NCBI GenBank assembly: GCA_018816705.1 | Contig: JAHIVG010000063.1 | Location: 1-36,150, forward strand | DNA: 36,150 bases | Direction of reading: 5' to 3' | Origin: Nanobdellota archaeon | Lineage (GTDB): Archaea; Nanobdellota; Nanobdellia; Woesearchaeales; JAHIVG01 | Shown: positions 1-7,600 of the stretch, one piece after another | How positions within the stretch are numbered: the first letter of the stretch is position 1 | Layout of the letters: each line of letters begins with the position of its first letter | Translations under genes and position numbers: made by a program | Notes under the pieces: model-generated | Seen by the model: only the letters and a program-made list of their open reading frames with translations | What the model was told of the DNA's origin: nothing | Databases searched by the model: none

Positions 1-95
1 CTGCACCCGATGAGGTCCGCGATTTCTTGCTGCTTTTTGCCTTGCGCCCACAACTTAACGATTAGTTCCCTCTGATTGATGTTTAACATACCCAT
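1..95 (-). CDS. Partial HTH protein, possibly a transposase N-terminus
   Basis: Only the first 31 codons are in the window; the gene runs off the left edge. The peptide starts MGMLNINQRELIVKLW and continues into QQEIADLIGC, a helix-turn-helix of the kind found at the N-terminus of IS630-like transposases and of small DNA-binding regulators. The start at 95 is supported by a TATA-like box at 114-121; ATG at 89 is an in-frame alternative. Without the rest of the protein, transposase and regulator cannot be told apart. Confidence 0.5.
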   Translation of the reverse strand, partial: MGMLNINQRELIVKLWAQGKKQQEIADLIGC

Positions 96-113
96 AACAA
101 GAACACAACCACT

Positions 114-121
114 ATTTATAA
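114..121 (-). promoter_or_regulatory. TATA-like box of the partial HTH gene
   Basis: The minus strand reads TTATAAAT here, centred about 23 nt before the ATG at 95. This is the usual archaeal TATA position for a leaderless or near-leaderless message. Confidence 0.5.
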
Positions 122-154
122 TTTACTTTTGTCGCAGACTATTATGAGGAAAGA

Positions 155-162
155 TTTTTATT
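155..162 (+). promoter_or_regulatory. Weak TATA-like box of the aldo/keto reductase gene
   Basis: TTTTTATT is centred about 26 nt before the ATG at 185. It matches the spacing of the other promoters in the window, but the sequence is a poor TATA match. Confidence 0.35.
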
Positions 163-184
163 CTAATTGTATCTTGACCTTCTT

Positions 185-1060
185 ATGAACCACATCACCC
201 TCGCCTCCGGCCATGAGATGCCAGTTCTCGGTCTGGGCACGTGGAAACTCCTCGGCGAGCCATGCAGGCAGGCTGTGAAGAAAGCCCTTGAGCTCGGCTA
301 TAGCCACATCGACACCGCTTGGATATACAAGAACCAGGAAGAGGTGGGCCAAGGGATGAAAGACTCGGGCGTCGACCGGAAAAAGATATTTTTGACCACG
401 AAGATCTGGGTGCAACACTTCAAGTATAAGCAGGTATTGGCAGAGTTCGAGGAAGACCTGAAGATGCTCAATACTGATCATGTCGACCTTCTTCTGCTGC
501 ATTGGCCCCTGACCGGGATGAAAGAGACATTCAAGGCCCTGAACAAGCTTGTGGATGACGGAAAGGTCAAGAGCATCGGGGTGAGCAACTATGAGATAAG
601 GCACCTGAAGAAGGCCATACCACTAACAAAAGCTCCCATCTGCATGAACCAGGTTGAATATCATCCTTATCTCAACCAGGAGGCGCTGAGGAAGTTCTGC
701 ATTGACAACAATATCCATATGACAGCCTACTGCCCCATTGGCAGGGGCCAGATATTCGGCAATCCCACGATCAAGAGCATCGCTGAATCACATAAGAAAT
801 CCGAGGCCCAGGTCATGTTGCGCTGGCTCATCCAGAAGGATGTCGTGGCCATCCCCAAAGCCACAACTGAGGATCATCTCAAGGAGAACCTGGAGATATT
901 CGATTTCAGCCTCGCAGAGGAAGAGATGAAGAAGATAGACAACCTCGGCATAAGAAGAAGGATCATCGACCCCTTTGTCTGCGACTTCGACGACGTGAAG
1001 CCCTTGACAAGGGTGATCAATAAGATTAAGACCCTTGGGTATGTGAATTTCTATCGTTGA
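185..1060 (+). CDS. Aldo/keto reductase
   Basis: A 291-residue NAD(P)H-dependent aldo/keto reductase of TIM-barrel type. The catalytic tetrad is visible: Asp43 and Tyr48 in IDTAWIYKNQEEVG, Lys73 in FLTTKIW and His106 in LLLLHWPL. The segments GVSNYEIRHL and NQVEYHPYL, and the late cofactor-binding region around IPKATTEDHLKENL, are also family signatures. Length is normal for a cytosolic family member. The ATG at 185 is chosen because the protein then begins MNHITLASGHEMP, as relatives do; a TTG at 167 would only add six residues. The substrate cannot be read from sequence. It is a single-gene unit on the opposite strand from the MEP genes, so no pathway link is implied. Confidence 0.93.
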   Translation: MNHITLASGHEMPVLGLGTWKLLGEPCRQAVKKALELGYSHIDTAWIYKNQEEVGQGMKDSGVDRKKIFLTTKIWVQHFKYKQVLAEFEEDLKMLNTDHVDLLLLHWPLTGMKETFKALNKLVDDGKVKSIGVSNYEIRHLKKAIPLTKAPICMNQVEYHPYLNQEALRKFCIDNNIHMTAYCPIGRGQIFGNPTIKSIAESHKKSEAQVMLRWLIQKDVVAIPKATTEDHLKENLEIFDFSLAEEEMKKIDNLGIRRRIIDPFVCDFDDVKPLTRVINKIKTLGYVNFYR

Positions 1061-1085
1061 ATCGATGTGTTTTTTTATAAAAAAA

Positions 1086-1094
1086 ATATTTAAT
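1086..1094 (+). promoter_or_regulatory. TATA-like box of the one-pass membrane protein gene
   Basis: ATATTTAAT is centred 27 nt before the ATG at 1117. The upstream ATG at 1093 lies inside this box, which argues against using it as the start. Confidence 0.5.
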
Positions 1095-1116
1095 GGCCCT
1101 CTCTTTCCTAATTGAA

Positions 1117-1530
1117 ATGGAGGAATCATCCCTGGAATGGGTTGTAAGAAAGAAATGGAATCTCATAGCTGCTGCAGGATTCATTGCATTAGGATTCTAT
1201 GCCATCTCAGTCTTTGGAGGAAATCTTGTCCGGAGTCGAGAAGAGGAAAAAGCGCTCAATAATGATGCAATAACTTTCTTGTGGATGCAAGGTGAAAGTT
1301 CTCATTACATAATGGATATGTCCGAGAATGAGGAGAAAAGATTTAGGATGGCGATAGAGGAAAGATATCCTGGTTTAGCTGGAAAGATCGAGTTGACTCC
1401 AGGTGGTGATGGGCTGTATAAAATCAGCCTACCAGGATCCATATATCCAGTAACTCATTATTTTAGAGAAATCGCCTCGGATGCGGGGCTCCAGGAAATG
1501 ACAATACCCTTTTCAAGGAAGACTGAATAG
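1117..1530 (+). CDS. Unknown small membrane protein, one transmembrane helix
   Basis: A 137-residue protein starting MEESSLEWVV, with one hydrophobic helix at about residues 15-34 (LIAAAGFIALGFYAISVFGG). A charged segment of about 100 residues follows, with an acidic and basic region (NEEKRFRMAIEERYPGL) and then a strand-rich tail. No family is recognised. The frame is open upstream to an ATG at 1093, but that codon sits in the TATA-like sequence, so 1117 is preferred. It converges on ispEH with only 22 nt between the stop codons. Confidence 0.6.
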   Translation: MEESSLEWVVRKKWNLIAAAGFIALGFYAISVFGGNLVRSREEEKALNNDAITFLWMQGESSHYIMDMSENEEKRFRMAIEERYPGLAGKIELTPGGDGLYKISLPGSIYPVTHYFREIASDAGLQEMTIPFSRKTE

Positions 1531-1535
1531 ATTGT

Positions 1536-1553
1536 ACGGCGAACGAGAGCCGT
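1536..1553. terminator. Short inverted repeat between convergent genes
   Basis: ACGGC and GCCGT form a perfect 5-bp stem around an 8-nt loop in the gap between two convergent genes; the last base touches the ispEH stop codon. No T-run follows on either strand, so a terminator role is only a suggestion. Confidence 0.2.
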
Positions 1554-3169
1554 CAGATAAGCATCTTTAAAGCATCAATCACTTCATCAACAATCCACTG
1601 CGGCGTCGAGGCGCCGGCTGTTATTCCGACCTTTTCCTTGCCGAAGAACCATTCCGGTTGCATTTCGTCTGCGGTCTCGACGTGCTTTGTATCACAATAT
1701 TTCTCGCACACTTCCTTGAGGCGCTTCGTGTTCGACGATATCATGCCCCCGACAACTATCATCAGGTCTGATGATTTCGCAAGCTCGATGGCATATCTCT
1801 GCCTGTCTTTTGTCGAGGAGCAGATAGTATCGATGATCTCAGCCTCAGGATTCAATTTCTTTATCTTGTCCCCGACTTCTTTGAAGTCTTCGACCTCTCG
1901 CGTGGTCTGGGAGACGACAGATACCTTTCCGCTTACATCGCTGAGCTCTTTTCCGTCCACGATCGCATAATCCTTGAGGTTTCCGACTATCCCTTTTACC
2001 TCGGCGTGATCCCTGTCACCGAACACGATTATCTTCCTGCCCTTATTCTCCTCTTTTTTCGTGATGTCATGCACCTTCTTGACTAGCGGGCATGTCAGGT
2101 CTATGAGCTTGAGCCCAGATCTGGTGATGTCTTCCCTGACATTGTCTGACACGCCGTGCGCTGATACGACGATAGTCCCTTTCAGGCCGGTGTAATCGTC
2201 GACCACCCTTATGCCGTCTTTTTCCAGGCCCTTTATGACTTGGGGGTTGTGGATCAACTTTCCCAGGACGAAGACATCTTCCTTCCCCCTCAGCTTGTCT
2301 ATCTCGTCCATGGCCCTCTTGACCCCGAAGCAGAAGCCCATGACTTCTGCACAATCGATTCGTTTATTGATGGTTTCAGTGATGAAGACGTTTTCATATT
2401 GCTTTTTCAGACTTTCAGCGACGGCCTCGGCTTCTTGTTCATTATCGAACAACCCGAAGACACAGCTGCCAGAGCCAGACATCAATGCGTGCCCGCCGAG
2501 TTTCTGCTTGATTTGTGCCAATTCAGGATGCTTCTTGAAGACTGTTGCCTCGAAGTCGTTGTGCATGAGGTCCAGATCATATGATTCCATGAACTTCCTT
2601 GACGATCTCTTCTTTCCGACAGCATTTAGCTCCAATCCTGAATACGCATCTTTCGTGCTAACGCCGAAACCTGGGTGCACGAGGACGACATGATATTTTG
2701 GCAGGTCCTTCAGCTTCTCGATGATATCGTTCCTGCCCGTGCCAAGACAAGTGCCGCCGACGATATGGAATGGCAGGTCCATGCTGAGCTCCTTCCCTTG
2801 TCTCATTAATTCTTTCTGAGAGAGGCCCAGTTTCCACATGATATTCAGACCTTTCATCACTGCTGCGGCGTTCGAGCTCCCGCCAGAAAGCCCGGACCCG
2901 ACAGGGATGTTCTTCTTGAGCTGGATGCTCACTCCATTTTTCACATGATGATGCTCCTTCAGCAGCTTTGCAGTCTTGAAGGCGAGATTGTCCTCGTTCT
3001 CCAGCTCCTTGATGTTGCACTTGAGCCTGATGCTGTCCGCCGGCTCCAGGATGAGTTCATCATATAGCTCTATCTGCTGGAAAATGGTCTCCACGTCATG
3101 ATAACCGTCTTTCCTCTTGCCGAGCACGTCCAGGCAGAGGTTTATCTTCGCATAGGAGCGCAGTCGCAT
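1553..3169 (-). CDS. ispEH: IspE-IspH fusion: CDP-ME kinase and HMBPP reductase
   Basis: This 538-residue protein joins two MEP enzymes. Residues 1 to about 268 are IspE, the GHMP kinase that phosphorylates CDP-methylerythritol: SYAKINL with Lys8, the ATP loop PVGSGLSGGSSNAAA at 89-103, and Asp131 in MDLPFHIVGG. From about 270 to the end is IspH, the 4Fe-4S reductase that makes IPP and DMAPP from HMBPP: cluster cysteines Cys280 (GFCFGV), Cys360 (LTCPLV) and Cys450 (DTICSST), His307, His338 and His388, catalytic Glu390 (DHAEVKG), SQTT, SSN at 478-480 and TAGAST near 521. Both halves look complete and active, with essentially no linker. The ATG at 3169 is chosen over TTG at 3175 because of the TATA-like box at 3192-3200. 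IspE and IspH catalyse non-adjacent steps, and I know of no described IspE-IspH fusion. Confidence 0.95.
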   Translation of the reverse strand: MRLRSYAKINLCLDVLGKRKDGYHDVETIFQQIELYDELILEPADSIRLKCNIKELENEDNLAFKTAKLLKEHHHVKNGVSIQLKKNIPVGSGLSGGSSNAAAVMKGLNIMWKLGLSQKELMRQGKELSMDLPFHIVGGTCLGTGRNDIIEKLKDLPKYHVVLVHPGFGVSTKDAYSGLELNAVGKKRSSRKFMESYDLDLMHNDFEATVFKKHPELAQIKQKLGGHALMSGSGSCVFGLFDNEQEAEAVAESLKKQYENVFITETINKRIDCAEVMGFCFGVKRAMDEIDKLRGKEDVFVLGKLIHNPQVIKGLEKDGIRVVDDYTGLKGTIVVSAHGVSDNVREDITRSGLKLIDLTCPLVKKVHDITKKEENKGRKIIVFGDRDHAEVKGIVGNLKDYAIVDGKELSDVSGKVSVVSQTTREVEDFKEVGDKIKKLNPEAEIIDTICSSTKDRQRYAIELAKSSDLMIVVGGMISSNTKRLKEVCEKYCDTKHVETADEMQPEWFFGKEKVGITAGASTPQWIVDEVIDALKMLI

Positions 3170-3191
3170 GAGCAACAGAATTCTAGAAGGG

Positions 3192-3200
3192 TATTTATTA
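3192..3200 (-). promoter_or_regulatory. TATA-like box of ispEH
   Basis: The minus strand reads TAATAAATA, centred 27 nt before the ATG at 3169. It shows that ispEH is transcribed separately from the dxs operon upstream. Confidence 0.6.
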
Positions 3201-3201
3201 C

Positions 3202-3696
3202 TTATGTATTGGGATTAAAGACCCTGTACTGTGCTGTACCCAGGACTATCTCTAACGCAACTTTTCCGCTGACTATCTTCGGATAAAATTTTTCCATGGC
3301 TGATCGGGCCTCTCGATCCATATGTCTCTTGCCGCTTTTATACTGTTCTGCGACGTATTGAGCGATCATGCTTATGTCTTGCTTATCGACACCATTCCAG
3401 ATCTTATCACAGACCTCTCTTTTTGTCTCATCATCCAGGTCAGTCCTCCATAGCTTTATCCCAAACGAGGCTTTTTCCTTATGTATCATCCTAGGTTGGA
3501 TCCAGATGTCATACTGTTCTGTAGAAGTATTTTTTGTGATTTCTGTCCAGAGATCCAGGCTTTCATAATCTTCCCATTGATGACCATCATGTAGGGCTTC
3601 CCTGATAATAGCCTTAAGAGGGGGGCTGCTCTGCTGAATATTGGTCCATAGCCTGTCTTCAACTGAAGTGATGATCTCTGGTTTTTCTTTTGCCAT
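3202..3696 (-). CDS. Unknown 164-residue protein
   Basis: No family is recognised. The protein starts MAKEKPEIITSVEDRLW and looks soluble and mostly helical, with many charged residues and a Trp-containing middle (LDLWTEITKN, YDIWIQPRMI). The frame is open upstream to an ATG at 3720, but the TATA-like box at 3719-3735 overlaps that codon and predicts a transcript beginning close to 3696. It lies between the two MEP transcription units on the same strand but has its own promoter, so a pathway role is not implied. Confidence 0.65.
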   Translation of the reverse strand: MAKEKPEIITSVEDRLWTNIQQSSPPLKAIIREALHDGHQWEDYESLDLWTEITKNTSTEQYDIWIQPRMIHKEKASFGIKLWRTDLDDETKREVCDKIWNGVDKQDISMIAQYVAEQYKSGKRHMDREARSAMEKFYPKIVSGKVALEIVLGTAQYRVFNPNT

Positions 3697-3718
3697 CAGG
3701 GTGAAGGATTGATTTCCC

Positions 3719-3735
3719 ATTTATAAATCTTTCGG
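3719..3735 (-). promoter_or_regulatory. BRE-TATA element of the CCRAAAGATTT type
   Basis: The minus strand reads CCGAAAGATTTATAAAT. The TATA part is centred about 27 nt before the ATG at 3696 and decides that start. The whole element is shared with three other promoters in the window. Confidence 0.6.
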
Positions 3736-3774
3736 AAAAGTCACCACTATGGGATGTCAACATATGTATGGTAC

Positions 3775-3868
3775 TCATCCTGCCAGGTAATCAAGAATGT
3801 TCCTTATCCCGGCCTTGATCTCTCTCCGATGAGCGATTTTTTCCGCTGTGGGCAGCTGGGTATAAACA
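3775..3868 (-). pseudogene. Possible coding remnant without a start codon
   Basis: Just after the next gene's stop codon, a different minus-strand frame stays open for about 31 codons with protein-like composition (VYTQLPTAEKIAHRREIKAG and then NILDYLAG) and ends at a TGA. It has no ATG, GTG or TTG start. It could be the tail of the neighbouring small gene after a frameshift, or chance. Confidence 0.2.
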
Positions 3869-4141
3869 TTACCTATCTAGGAACTTGTCAGCAGGATACC
3901 AGCTGAGACTCTCATCCCATCCCTCACCGAGGAAGTAATCTCCAGGGTTCTTGAAGTTGTGGTTGTGCGCCATATCCTTGGCATTCGCAAAGCCGATCGC
4001 AGTGGCCATGTGATGGACATCATCGTATCCTAGGCCTCTAACCCTTGCGTCGATAGTCTCGCGTTCCTTGTCAGTCAGGCCGTCAGGGCCTGCTTTTCTC
4101 ACTTCTATCCCCTGCCCCAAAAAGTATAATGCGAATTCCAT
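3869..4141 (-). CDS. Unknown 90-residue protein
   Basis: A small acidic protein starting MEFALYFLGQGIEVRKAG. It has a charged middle (TDKERETIDARVRGLG) and a His-rich stretch with HHMATAIGF and MAHNHNFKNPG. No family is recognised. The ATG at 4141 lies 26 nt after a TATA-like box. An open stretch in another frame follows its stop codon directly, so a frameshifted longer ancestor is possible. Confidence 0.5.
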   Translation of the reverse strand: MEFALYFLGQGIEVRKAGPDGLTDKERETIDARVRGLGYDDVHHMATAIGFANAKDMAHNHNFKNPGDYFLGEGWDESLSWYPADKFLDR

Positions 4142-4162
4142 AGAAGATATGAAATATCAGAT

Positions 4163-4172
4163 GATATTAATG
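4163..4172 (-). promoter_or_regulatory. TATA-like box of the 90-residue protein gene
   Basis: The minus strand reads CATTAATATC, centred about 26 nt before the ATG at 4141. Confidence 0.4.
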
Positions 4173-4212
4173 TTTTTCTGTATTCAGAGCTGCTTCCCTA
4201 TTGTCTCAGGTC

Positions 4213-4575
4213 TTAGGAATCTTTATGTTCGTCTACTGCATTAAATAATGAAGGGATTTGAAGTGCTGCTCCATCATGAATTAAGAGGGTCACTCTGGTT
4301 TTTATAATATCGGGATTTTTTCCTATATCATGATTTTTCTTTTTAACTTCTGCTAAATAAACTTTTTCTCCATCATGTGTATGATAAAAAACATCTTCAC
4401 CATCAGTAAGGGGATTAGCAAAAGGGACGTTGTCCATATCGAGGCCATAAAAGCTTCCATCATGGCCACGAGAACCAGCACCGCAACGTTGTGTTATCAA
4501 CTCCAGGTCTTCCTTTTGGATCATACGGTGCGTTTTAGGAAACTGTATGTGTAGGTCGTAAGTGTTTATTTTCAT
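4213..4575 (-). CDS. Unknown 120-residue protein
   Basis: No family is recognised. The protein starts MKINTYDLHIQFPKTHRMIQ and appears to be a small soluble alpha/beta protein, with FYHTHDGEKVYLAEVKKK in the middle and a strand-like TRVTLLIHDG near the end. Base composition is clearly more AT-rich than the MEP genes, which may mark a recent arrival. The start is supported by a strong TATA-like element. Confidence 0.6.
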   Translation of the reverse strand: MKINTYDLHIQFPKTHRMIQKEDLELITQRCGAGSRGHDGSFYGLDMDNVPFANPLTDGEDVFYHTHDGEKVYLAEVKKKNHDIGKNPDIIKTRVTLLIHDGAALQIPSLFNAVDEHKDS

Positions 4576-4595
4576 ATTAGAAATACTGCTTCACT

Positions 4596-4610
4596 ATTTA
4601 AATCTTTTGG
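4596..4610 (-). promoter_or_regulatory. BRE-TATA element of the CCRAAAGATTT type
   Basis: The minus strand reads CCAAAAGATTTAAAT, with the TATA part about 25 nt before the ATG at 4575. It is one of four near-identical elements in the window. Confidence 0.6.
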
Positions 4611-4624
4611 TCAATTACCACTCA

Positions 4625-5323
4625 TTAGTGGTTTATTACCGGCTGACCAGCGTCACCCCCTGCGCGGGGAGGGGCTATCCTGCTCTCAGGAAAATTCTCC
4701 TGTAAATAATGGTTCAAGAACTCGAGATCAAGCATCTCCTTGGGCGTGGCCCGTCTCACCTTCTTTACCAGCCCAGGCTCTTTTAGATCCTCGGCACTGT
4801 AGAAGGCCTCTTCATACTCACCGATCCTGAGGCAAGCCTCCACGTATTCCCTGGAGCCATATGATTCCCTATTCAGCCGTTTCCATTCCTGTGACGCATC
4901 CCTCAGCTGCTCGATCCAGGCTGAGTAAGCGTCCAGGTCATATGGTTGTTGCTGTGTTCTAAGCTCTGTCATCAGCTCCCTCTCCAGCCGGCTCGAGGAT
5001 TTCATGTGCCTCCTCTCAACCTGGCTCAGTAGGACTGCGCCTTTAAGCGAGCCGATTGTTGTTATGAACCCTGTCCTTGAAGCGGTCGCAATCCTATAAC
5101 ATTCCATAGCAGGCATAATATCTCCGGACTGGAGGTATCTCATTCCAAGCGTCTCATATGCATCAGTCTGTAGCATGGATGGCGCTTGGACAGGTGCTTC
5201 ACGGAGCAGCATCTTTCTCAATGTCCCGTCAGTCCGGAACTGGTCGCCTATCCTCGCAGGCATGAAATCATACACTATCGCTTGATCCTGGGGGATCGGT
5301 TTTCCTGTCCCTAATCTGAACAT
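4625..5323 (-). CDS. Unknown helical protein, possibly TPR-like
   Basis: A 232-residue, mostly helical protein. The segment LGMRYLQSGDIMPAMECYRI at about residues 59-78 has the spacing of a tetratricopeptide helix pair, and YVEACLRIGEYEEAFYSAED at about 158-177 looks like a second one, so a repeat scaffold for protein contacts is plausible. The tail is Pro/Gly-rich. The gene follows ispDF on the same strand but has its own TATA-like box lying over the ispDF stop codon, so it may be partly cotranscribed. No catalytic motif is visible. Confidence 0.6.
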   Translation of the reverse strand: MFRLGTGKPIPQDQAIVYDFMPARIGDQFRTDGTLRKMLLREAPVQAPSMLQTDAYETLGMRYLQSGDIMPAMECYRIATASRTGFITTIGSLKGAVLLSQVERRHMKSSSRLERELMTELRTQQQPYDLDAYSAWIEQLRDASQEWKRLNRESYGSREYVEACLRIGEYEEAFYSAEDLKEPGLVKKVRRATPKEMLDLEFLNHYLQENFPESRIAPPRAGGDAGQPVINH

Positions 5324-5344
5324 GATGAGGGGTAATGATCACTG

Positions 5345-5353
5345 ATATTTATT
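5345..5353 (-). promoter_or_regulatory. TATA-like box overlapping the ispDF stop codon
   Basis: The minus strand reads AATAAATAT, centred 26 nt before the ATG at 5323. It overlaps the last codons of ispDF. Confidence 0.5.
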
Positions 5354-6485
5354 CCTTCCTCAAGCTCACCACGCAGAAGCACTGCATGCCCAAGCCTTTG
5401 CCGAAATCAGAGAGCTCTTCCCCAGATGTAGCCGTGATGCCGATCCTGTGGGCCTTGATGCCGGTCAGCCCGGCCAGGCTCTCCTTTATGGAGTCCTCCT
5501 TGCCGGCAATCATCGGCCTCTTGCCCTCAAGCATCACTGCAATGTTCCCGATACTGTATCCGCGCTCCTTCATCATCTTCAATATCACCTTCAGGTATTC
5601 CTTGCTGTCCGTGACTCCGGACTTGCACATGGGGTCAGAATAATAGGATATCGATTTTTCACCTATCCCTGACGAGACCGCATTGAAAAGGGCATGCAGC
5701 AATACATCCGCATCAGAGTTGCCCTCGAAGCCCATGCCATCGAACTTGACTCCGCCCAGCATCAGCGGCTTTTCCTTTTCAGAGAATCGGTGAGAGTCCA
5801 TGCCGAAGCCTATCCGCGAATGCATGTCATTTGCTAGCGAAAGGTCGTTAGGCAGCGTAATCTTGATGTTGTCGGGAGGGCACTCGACCATCTTCACCTT
5901 CTTCCCAAGCCTTTCGACGAGCATTACATCATCCGTGCCTATATATTCTTCAGCAGAAGCCTTCTCGAATGCCTCCTTAGCAAGCCCTAGATTGATCGCC
6001 TGGGGCGTCTGCACCTGCCACAGCCTCTGCCTGTCCAGGGTCTTCCTGACAAAGCCCTCATCCACCTCTTTGATGGTGTCCCTTGCCTTGAACCCGCAGA
6101 CAGCCGCACCGTGTTCCCCGGCTGCCTCGATGCATCTGATTATCGTGCCCTCATCCACCATGGGGTTGGCGCCGTTGTGTATCACGACTATATCATCATC
6201 TGAGCCGGTTATCGCCTTCAGCCCGTTGTGCACCGAATGCTGCCTCTCCTCGCCGCCAGTGACCACTTCCTGGACTTTTGAGAACTCCTTGCACAATCCC
6301 TCTATCTCCTCTCGGTCATGGTGGTTCGCAACCACGATGATCTTGCCTATCCGCTTGCAGTCCTGGAACTTCCTGAGGGTCTTGGCCAGGATGGGCTCGC
6401 CGTTCAGCAGCATGAGAAGCTTATTCATCTTCGCATTCATCCTTTTACCCTTTCCTGCTGAAGTGATCAACGCGTAGTTTGTCAT
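5349..6485 (-). CDS. ispDF: IspD-IspF fusion: MEP cytidylyltransferase and MECDP synthase
   Basis: This 378-residue protein makes CDP-methylerythritol (IspD, 1 to about 220) and cyclises its phosphorylated form to MECDP (IspF, about 223-378). IspD shows SAGKGKRM with Arg15, Lys22, GGEERQHSVHNGL, ARDTIK with Thr137, LWQVQTPQ and NIKITLP with Lys208. The usual VHDAARP is replaced by IHNGANP, so the positions of E. coli Asp106 and Arg109 are Asn104 and Asn107. IspF keeps metal ligands Asp230, His232 and His264 plus ATSGE, but other active-site positions differ: HSD is NSD at 256-258, and the GDIG region reads GEKS at 275-278. IspDF fusions are known in bacteria. The ATG shares one base with the dxr stop codon (TAATG), so the two genes are probably coupled in translation. 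Confidence 0.93.
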   Translation of the reverse strand: MTNYALITSAGKGKRMNAKMNKLLMLLNGEPILAKTLRKFQDCKRIGKIIVVANHHDREEIEGLCKEFSKVQEVVTGGEERQHSVHNGLKAITGSDDDIVVIHNGANPMVDEGTIIRCIEAAGEHGAAVCGFKARDTIKEVDEGFVRKTLDRQRLWQVQTPQAINLGLAKEAFEKASAEEYIGTDDVMLVERLGKKVKMVECPPDNIKITLPNDLSLANDMHSRIGFGMDSHRFSEKEKPLMLGGVKFDGMGFEGNSDADVLLHALFNAVSSGIGEKSISYYSDPMCKSGVTDSKEYLKVILKMMKERGYSIGNIAVMLEGKRPMIAGKEDSIKESLAGLTGIKAHRIGITATSGEELSDFGKGLGMQCFCVVSLRKE

Positions 6486-7600
6486 TATCCTATTACCTTC
6501 GCGGTGTCCTTTTTAATCTTTCTGTCCAGGTCGAGCAGCTCATCGAGCTCAGGCCTCATGACAGGTTGATGCTTCTGCATCTGCTCCTTGATCAGCCTGG
6601 GGATGTCTGAAAATCCGATTGTGCCATCCAAAAATGCCTTAACCGCGACCTCATTGGCCGCGTTCATCACGCATGGCATGCTCCCTCCGATCCTGCCGGC
6701 TTCGTAAGCATATCCTAAGCAGGGGAACCTCTCCAGGTCCGGCTCGTCAAATGTCAGCTTTCCCACTTTCACCAGGTCGAGCGGCTTCATGGCTGTCTCC
6801 ATCCTCTTGGGATGCGACAGCGCATATTGTATGGGTATCTTCATGTCTGGCCAGCCGAGCTGCGCCAACACAGAGCTGTCCTCGAACTCCACGAGCGAGT
6901 GTATTATGCTCTGCGGGTGGACCACGACCTTGATGTCATCATAACTGAGTCCGAAGAGCATATGTGCTTCTATTACCTCGAACCCTTTGTTCATCAGCGT
7001 GGCTGAATCAATGGTTATCTTCTTCCCCATGCTCCAGTTGGGATGCTTCAGCGCGTCTGCCGCCTTCAGGTTCTTCATCTCGTCAATCGTCTTTTCCATG
7101 AAAGGGCCGCCAGAGCATGTTATCATGATCTTCCTTATCTTGTCCCCTGTCTGCGCGCATTGGAATATGGCTGAGTGCTCAGAATCGATAGGCTTTATCT
7201 CTACTTTATGCTTGCGAGCAAGGTCCATCACTATACTTCCTGCGCTCACCAGGGTCTCCTTGTTGGCCAGCGCAATCTCCTTCCCGGCTTTAATGGCTTC
7301 AACCGTCGGCTCCACTCCTATGCTGCCCACCAATGAATTCAGCACAGTGTCTGCCCCATCCAGGGAAGCGATCCTCTTCAGCCCTGCCATGCCTGATTCA
7401 GCCGAAACCATTTCAGCCTTCTCCTTGTCATATACACTTATCATTTCAGGCTTGAACTCGTTCATCTGCTCCTTGAGTAGCTTGACATTGGAATGGCATG
7501 ACAGCCCCACTACCTTGAACTCGGAAGGATGACTCCGGACTATGTCCAGCGCCTGCTGGCCGATGCTTCCGGTGCTGCCGAGTATGACCAGTCTCTTCAT
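6485..7600 (-). CDS. dxr: 1-deoxy-D-xylulose 5-phosphate reductoisomerase
   Basis: Dxr (IspC) rearranges and reduces DXP to methylerythritol 4-phosphate with NADPH, the first committed MEP step. The 371-residue protein has the N-terminal NADPH loop LGSTGSIGQQALDIV, the ANKETLVSAG segment, metal ligands Asp139 and Glu141 in PIDSEHSAIFQC, the TCSGGPF loop, HPNWSMGKKITIDSATLMNK at about 186-205 with ligand Glu208, and GWPDMKIPIQYAL. All hallmark positions I know are present, so it should be active. It overlaps ispG by 4 nt (ATGA) and has a good Shine-Dalgarno (GGAG) inside the end of ispG, as expected for an internal operon gene. Confidence 0.97.
   Translation of the reverse strand: MKRLVILGSTGSIGQQALDIVRSHPSEFKVVGLSCHSNVKLLKEQMNEFKPEMISVYDKEKAEMVSAESGMAGLKRIASLDGADTVLNSLVGSIGVEPTVEAIKAGKEIALANKETLVSAGSIVMDLARKHKVEIKPIDSEHSAIFQCAQTGDKIRKIMITCSGGPFMEKTIDEMKNLKAADALKHPNWSMGKKITIDSATLMNKGFEVIEAHMLFGLSYDDIKVVVHPQSIIHSLVEFEDSSVLAQLGWPDMKIPIQYALSHPKRMETAMKPLDLVKVGKLTFDEPDLERFPCLGYAYEAGRIGGSMPCVMNAANEVAVKAFLDGTIGFSDIPRLIKEQMQKHQPVMRPELDELLDLDRKIKKDTAKVIG

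Noticed and set aside
5800-6477. Long open frames antisense to ispDF, dxr, dxs and ileS
   Set aside because: They follow the codon structure of the real genes on the other strand, are rich in Ser, Pro, Leu and Cys, and have no promoter or family match.
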